From assembly GCA_025938055.1 (NCBI GenBank), contig JAICQC010000149.1:1-10046 (forward strand): a stretch of 10,046 nt of DNA, given 5' to 3'. The stretch comes from Anaerolineales bacterium. GTDB lineage: Bacteria > Chloroflexota > Anaerolineae > Anaerolineales > Villigracilaceae. Shown here in pieces: positions 6,548 through 10,046 of the stretch (its first letter is position 1; each line of letters opens with the position of its first letter). The notes under the pieces were generated by a model. That model was not told where the DNA came from, made no database searches, and was given only the letters and a program-made list of their open reading frames with translations. A program made the position numbers and the translations under genes.

Positions 6548-7990
6548 ATGAATTACAAGTTATGGATCGATGGCAAGTGGGAAGACACACAGGGTGGAAG
6601 CGTGATGTCGATTGAGGATCCCACCACCGGCAAGGAAATTGCCGAGGTGATCGATGCCAGCCGCGAAGATGTGGACCGCGCCGTGCAGGCTGCCAGGCGC
6701 GCCTTTTATGATGGACGCTGGTCAAAGATCTCTCCCGGCGAACGTTCCAAAGTGATCTGGAAGCTGGCGGACCTCCTCGAAGCCAACGCCGAATCGCTGG
6801 CGAAAGTGGAGTCTGAAAATACGGGCAAGCCGTATCAATACGTGAGCCTGGGCGGTGATATTCCCTTTGCTGTGGACAATCTGCGCTTTTTTGCAGGAGC
6901 GGCGCGCGACACCCAAGGTTCTCATGCCGGCGAGTTCATGACCGGATATACATCCATTTATAGGCGTGAACCTGTGGGCGTGGTAGGGCAGATCGCGCCG
7001 TGGAACTACCCGCTGATGATGGCAGCCTGGAAGATCGGCCCCGCGCTGGCGGCGGGATGCACGATCGTGCTCAAGCCAGCGCCTGGCACTCCTCTCACGA
7101 CCCTGATGTTCGCCGAGCTGATCAAAGAGGCTGGCATCCCGGATGGCGTGGTGAATGTGATTTCCGGAGGCAACGAGGCGGGGCAGGCAATCGTCGAGCA
7201 CCCGGACGTGCGCATGGTCAGCCTGACTGGTTCCACCAACACGGGAAAGAAGATCATGAAGACGGCCGCCGATACACTCAAGCGCGTCCATCTGGAACTG
7301 GGCGGCAAGGCTCCAATCATCGTCTTTGACGACGCAGACCCCGAATTGGTCGCGACCAAAGCTTCACTGGCGGCGACCCTCAATACGGGTCAGGACTGCA
7401 CGGCAGCCACCCGACTGTATGTGGAAAAGGGCAGAGCCAAGGAAATGCAGGATGCGGTTGTCGAAGCGATGAAGAACATCAAAGTGGGTCTGCCATTCGA
7501 CGAGGGTGTCCAGATGGGACCGCTGATCTCGAATGTTCAGCGCGAGCGTGTGTCAGGGTTTGTAGAACGTGCCAAAGCGCAGGGCGCAAAAGTACTCACA
7601 GGCGGCGGCGTGCCAGGTGGTTTTGATAAAGGTTATTACTACGAACCCACCGTGATCTCAGATGTCGGGCAGGATTGGGAAATCGTGCAAAATGAGGTCT
7701 TCGGACCCGTGGTCACCGTTCAGGAATTTGAAAATGAAGCCGACGCGCTAACCAAAGGCAATGATGTGTTGTACGGGCTTGCCGCGTCTGTGTTCACCAA
7801 AGATATTGGACGCGCCATGCGCATCTCTTCCGAACTCGAATTTGGCACCGTTTGGATCAACGATCACCTGCCTCTGGCTTCTGAAACACCTCATGGCGGG
7901 TTCAAACAGTCTGGCTTCGGTAAGGATCTTTCTGCCGAAGCGATTGGAGATTACCAGATCACCAAGCACGTTATGATCGCGCAGGCATAA
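6548..7990 (+). CDS. patD: Gamma-aminobutyraldehyde dehydrogenase (PatD/YdcW-type aldehyde dehydrogenase)
   Basis: It is predicted to oxidise 4-aminobutanal to 4-aminobutyrate with NAD+, the second step of the putrescine transaminase route. The protein (480 aa, normal length) shows Asn153 in APWNYPLMMAAWK, Lys176 in VLKPA, LTGSTNTG (226-233), Glu250 in LELGGKAPIIVFDDAD, nucleophile Cys284 in GQDCTAA, and Glu383 in NEVFGP. The blocks RFFAGAAR, VRMVSLTGS, GQDCTAA, ETPHGG and GFGKD are, from memory, nearly those of E. coli PatD, which separates it from betaine aldehyde and succinate semialdehyde dehydrogenases. A related omega-amino-aldehyde such as 5-aminopentanal or 3-aminopropanal remains possible. 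The aminotransferase gene follows after 26 bp and is almost certainly in the same operon. The preceding aldehyde dehydrogenase shares only family-level motifs with it, so this is not a recent tandem duplication. Confidence 0.88.
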   Translation: MNYKLWIDGKWEDTQGGSVMSIEDPTTGKEIAEVIDASREDVDRAVQAARRAFYDGRWSKISPGERSKVIWKLADLLEANAESLAKVESENTGKPYQYVSLGGDIPFAVDNLRFFAGAARDTQGSHAGEFMTGYTSIYRREPVGVVGQIAPWNYPLMMAAWKIGPALAAGCTIVLKPAPGTPLTTLMFAELIKEAGIPDGVVNVISGGNEAGQAIVEHPDVRMVSLTGSTNTGKKIMKTAADTLKRVHLELGGKAPIIVFDDADPELVATKASLAATLNTGQDCTAATRLYVEKGRAKEMQDAVVEAMKNIKVGLPFDEGVQMGPLISNVQRERVSGFVERAKAQGAKVLTGGGVPGGFDKGYYYEPTVISDVGQDWEIVQNEVFGPVVTVQEFENEADALTKGNDVLYGLAASVFTKDIGRAMRISSELEFGTVWINDHLPLASETPHGGFKQSGFGKDLSAEAIGDYQITKHVMIAQA

Positions 7991-8016
7991 GAAGGATTAA
8001 TTACCGAAAGAAAAAT

Positions 8017-9303
8017 ATGGCGACAAATACTCTCTATACTGAAAATTTTCCTCACATGTCCCCGGCGTGGTCGCGCATCTTCAATTTTGTTGCCGAGCGT
8101 GCCGAAGGCTCCTACATTTACACGGCAGATGGCCGTAAGCTTCTGGACTTCACCTGCGGTATCGGCGTGACGAACACGGGTCACTGCCATCCGAAAGTCG
8201 TCGAAGCGATCCGCGAGCAGGCTGGGAGTTTTATCCATGCGCAAGCCAACATCGTCATTCATAAACCGATGTTGCAACTCATCGAAGAATTGCGTACCAT
8301 CGCGCCGCCTTCCATCGATTCGTTCTACTTTGCCAACTCCGGGGCGGAGGCTGTGGAGAACGCCATCAAGATCGCGCGCGTCGCCACAGGCAGGCAGAAC
8401 GTGATCGTCTTCAGCGGGTCCTTCCACGGGCGAACGGTCGGCACGATGGCATTGACGACTTCGAAGACCGTGTACCGAACAGGGTTTGGTCCATTGCCTT
8501 CCGGTGTATTCGTCGCGCCGTTCCCGTATGCGTTCCGTTTGAAGATGACCGAAGCAGAAGCCTCCGAATACGCACTCGAGCAGCTCGACTACCTGCTCGC
8601 CTCGCAGACCGCTCCCAGGGAGACTGCCGCGATTCTGGTGGAATCCGTGTTGGGGGAGGGAGGCTACGTTGTCCCGCCAGTCTCATTTATGAAAGGCTTG
8701 CGCGAGATTTGCGACAAACATGGCATTCTGCTGATTTTCGATGAAATTCAATCGGGGTTTGGGCGGACGGGAAAATGGTTTGCCTTCGAGCACTTCAATG
8801 TAGTGCCAGATATCATCACAGCCGCAAAGGGTCTCGCCTCCGGCATGCCGCTCTCGGGCGTGTTCAGCCGCACGGATATTATGCTCAAACTGGATGTTGG
8901 CTCCATCGGCGGGACGTATGGCGGCAACGCGGTCGCCTGCGCGGCGGGTGTGGCGACCATCCGGGCAATGCGCGATGAGAATATGCTCGAGAATGCCACG
9001 GAACGCGGCGTGCAGTTGATGACCGGCTTGCGGAAACTCCAGGAGGAATATTCCCAGATCGGCGATGTGCGCGGCAAAGGCTTGATGATCGGTACGGAAT
9101 TCGTCGCGAACGGAAGGTCGGACAAAGGAAAGCAAATTGCCAAGGATGTGATCCACGCTGCCGAAGAACGTGGCTTGCTGCTGCTGTCCTGTGGTACCTA
9201 TGACAACACTGTGCGCTGGATCCCACCGCTGAATGTCACCTCAGAGCAGATCCATGAAGGGTTGAATATTTTCGGTGAAGCGCTGAAGGAAGCGACTCGG
9301 TAA
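8017..9303 (+). CDS. gabT: Class III (omega-)aminotransferase, 4-aminobutyrate aminotransferase-like
   Basis: This pyridoxal-phosphate enzyme should move the terminal amino group of GABA or a similar omega-amino compound to 2-oxoglutarate. Visible marks in the 428-aa protein are GIGVTNTGHCHP (48-59), cofactor-binding NSGAEA (107-112), FHGRT (136-140) with Arg139 at the position of GabT Arg141, VESVLGEGGY (208-217, Glu209 and Glu214), FDEIQSGFGRTGK (241-253, Asp242 stacking on the cofactor ring, Gln245), the Schiff-base Lys271 in TAAKGLASG, GGTYGGN (298-304), and Arg400 in VRWIPPL at the position of GabT Arg398. Retained Arg139 and Arg400 suit a carboxylate-bearing substrate, so GABA fits better than free putrescine, although some relatives accept diamines. 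Length matches GabT and is shorter than E. coli PatA. The ribosome binding site is weak (GAAAG at 8006-8010); translation may be coupled to patD, 26 bp upstream. A terminator follows 29 bp after the stop. Confidence 0.87.
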   Translation: MATNTLYTENFPHMSPAWSRIFNFVAERAEGSYIYTADGRKLLDFTCGIGVTNTGHCHPKVVEAIREQAGSFIHAQANIVIHKPMLQLIEELRTIAPPSIDSFYFANSGAEAVENAIKIARVATGRQNVIVFSGSFHGRTVGTMALTTSKTVYRTGFGPLPSGVFVAPFPYAFRLKMTEAEASEYALEQLDYLLASQTAPRETAAILVESVLGEGGYVVPPVSFMKGLREICDKHGILLIFDEIQSGFGRTGKWFAFEHFNVVPDIITAAKGLASGMPLSGVFSRTDIMLKLDVGSIGGTYGGNAVACAAGVATIRAMRDENMLENATERGVQLMTGLRKLQEEYSQIGDVRGKGLMIGTEFVANGRSDKGKQIAKDVIHAAEERGLLLLSCGTYDNTVRWIPPLNVTSEQIHEGLNIFGEALKEATR

Positions 9304-9332
9304 TACGTTCCTAGCTCTCGATCCCTGGCGGC

Positions 9333-9361
9333 CTCTGCGCGTCGCGCAGAGATCCGGTTTT
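9333..9361 (+). terminator. Rho-independent terminator after the aminotransferase gene
   Basis: CTCTGCGC (9333-9340) and GCGCAGAG (9344-9351) make a perfect 8-bp GC-rich stem with a GTC loop, followed after ATCCGG by TTTT (9358-9361). The T-run is short and six bases away from the stem, so efficiency may be moderate. It sits between convergent genes. On the opposite strand no T-run follows, so it serves mainly the plus-strand operon. Confidence 0.6.
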
Positions 9362-10046
9362 ATCCCCTCTCATACGCCTTCTGGAGTTCGGCAACTTCAA
9401 GCTTCTTCATTGGCAGGAATGCCTGCGTCACCCGATCGACCTGTTCACGCGTCCCGTTTGTCAGCATCTCACGTAGTGCAGCGGATGAAATTTGCCAGGA
9501 GACGCCAAACTTATCCTTGAGCCAGCCGCACTGTTCAGCCTCCGGGACTGCCGAGAGCCTTTCCCAATAATAATCAATCTCTTCCTGAGAGTCACAATCA
9601 ACCAGAAAGGAAATCGCTTCATTGAAGGCAAAATTGTGTTCGTGCGCGCTATCCATCGCGGCGAACCACTGCTCCTCCAGCATAAAGTCGGCAAACATGA
9701 CCGTACCTTCCTGATCCGGCTCTTGTCCTGCGCCGTAGAGGGCAATCGCGCCCAGTTTCGAGTTCTTGAATACCGAGAGGTAATGGTTGATCGCCTCTTC
9801 TGCATGGCCCACAACATCTCCCACAAACATGATCGATGGAACGATAAAAGGTCTCTCTTCCCCTTCGGGATCGGTGAGAATGAGCTGCCAGGAAAGTCCG
9901 TATTTATCCTGCACCCAGCCAAAGCGCTCGCTGAATGGATACTTGTCCAGGGGCATCAGTGCCATGCCGCCTTCAGACAACCTGTCCCACATTCTATCAA
10001 GGTTGTTTCGCGCATCTTTATCTCTTGATGGATCGAAATTCACAAA
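9360..10046 (-). CDS. Two-domain VOC/PhnB-like protein (glyoxalase superfamily), N-terminus outside the window
   Basis: This is the C-terminal part of a PhnB-like (3-demethylubiquinone methyltransferase-like) VOC protein with two repeated domains. The first domain is entered midway: VNFDPSRDKDA, then WDRLSEGG, then FGWVQDKYGLSWQL. The second begins IVPSIMFVGD, with HYLSVFKNSKLG, then FLVDCDSQEEIDYYWERL and CGWLKDKFGVSWQI, the same signature as the first. The reading frame stays open through the right edge. The apparent GTG at 10041-10043 is the valine of the FVNFDPS block, not a start. About one half-domain (roughly 60-80 residues) is therefore missing. The function of these proteins is mostly unknown, and many are annotated as metal-dependent lyases or resistance-like proteins without evidence. 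The gene points against the amine locus and ends 56 bp from the aminotransferase gene, so it belongs to another transcription unit. TAA stops it at 9360-9362, overlapping the T-run of the terminator. Confidence 0.85.
   Translation of the reverse strand, partial: FVNFDPSRDKDARNNLDRMWDRLSEGGMALMPLDKYPFSERFGWVQDKYGLSWQLILTDPEGEERPFIVPSIMFVGDVVGHAEEAINHYLSVFKNSKLGAIALYGAGQEPDQEGTVMFADFMLEEQWFAAMDSAHEHNFAFNEAISFLVDCDSQEEIDYYWERLSAVPEAEQCGWLKDKFGVSWQISSAALREMLTNGTREQVDRVTQAFLPMKKLEVAELQKAYERG

Noticed and set aside
9492..10028. A 178-codon plus-strand open frame opposite the VOC protein
   Set aside because: The minus-strand frame shows two clear PhnB-like repeats; the plus-strand translation has no recognisable pattern.
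10041..10043. GTG as the start codon of the minus-strand VOC protein
   Set aside because: The frame is open to the window edge and the codon falls inside the FVNFDPS block within the first domain, so the true start is outside the window.
1..10046. CRISPR arrays, tRNA or rRNA genes, insertion sequences, prophage or defence genes
   Set aside because: I looked for regularly spaced repeats, cloverleaf-like segments, transposase motifs and terminal inverted repeats and saw none. The window is nearly filled with metabolic coding sequence.

Overview
The window reads as a fragment of a bacterial chromosome from an anaerobic or facultative organism. I infer Chloroflexota, probably an Anaerolineae relative. 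The reasons are the Pro/Thr/Ala/Glu-rich linker after the lipobox of the solute-binding lipoprotein, a tungsten-type aldehyde:ferredoxin oxidoreductase beside NAD(P)-type aldehyde dehydrogenases, and the moderately GC-rich codon use. No rRNA or marker protein is present, so this assignment is an impression and not a proof.

Layout: (1) bases 1-369 hold a small four-helix membrane protein of unknown role, possibly cut at the window edge. (2) A PotD-type polyamine-binding lipoprotein follows (480-1616). (3) A 144-bp gap carries a long imperfect palindrome and a small hairpin. (4) A run of five same-strand metabolic genes follows: a saccharopine dehydrogenase-family oxidoreductase (1761-2987), an aldehyde:ferredoxin oxidoreductase (3071-4963) with a good sigma70-type promoter in front of it, an aldehyde dehydrogenase of the lactaldehyde/y4uC-like group (4986-6413), a gamma-aminobutyraldehyde dehydrogenase of the PatD/YdcW type (6548-7990), and a class III GabT-like aminotransferase (8017-9303). 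(5) A hairpin plus T-run closes this run. (6) A convergent two-domain VOC/PhnB-like protein (9360 to the right edge) is unrelated to it and lacks its N-terminus.

Together the central genes look like an amine catabolic locus. A polyamine-binding protein brings in putrescine or spermidine. Transamination or dehydrogenation gives an amino-aldehyde, PatD oxidises 4-aminobutanal to GABA, the aminotransferase converts GABA to succinate semialdehyde, and the second aldehyde dehydrogenase and/or the ferredoxin-linked oxidoreductase finishes the oxidation. The unusual members are the saccharopine dehydrogenase-like enzyme, whose sequence pattern recalls carboxynorspermidine dehydrogenase and lysine 6-dehydrogenase but which appears NAD-type, and the ferredoxin-dependent aldehyde oxidoreductase. 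The individual families are well supported; the combined pathway is inference.
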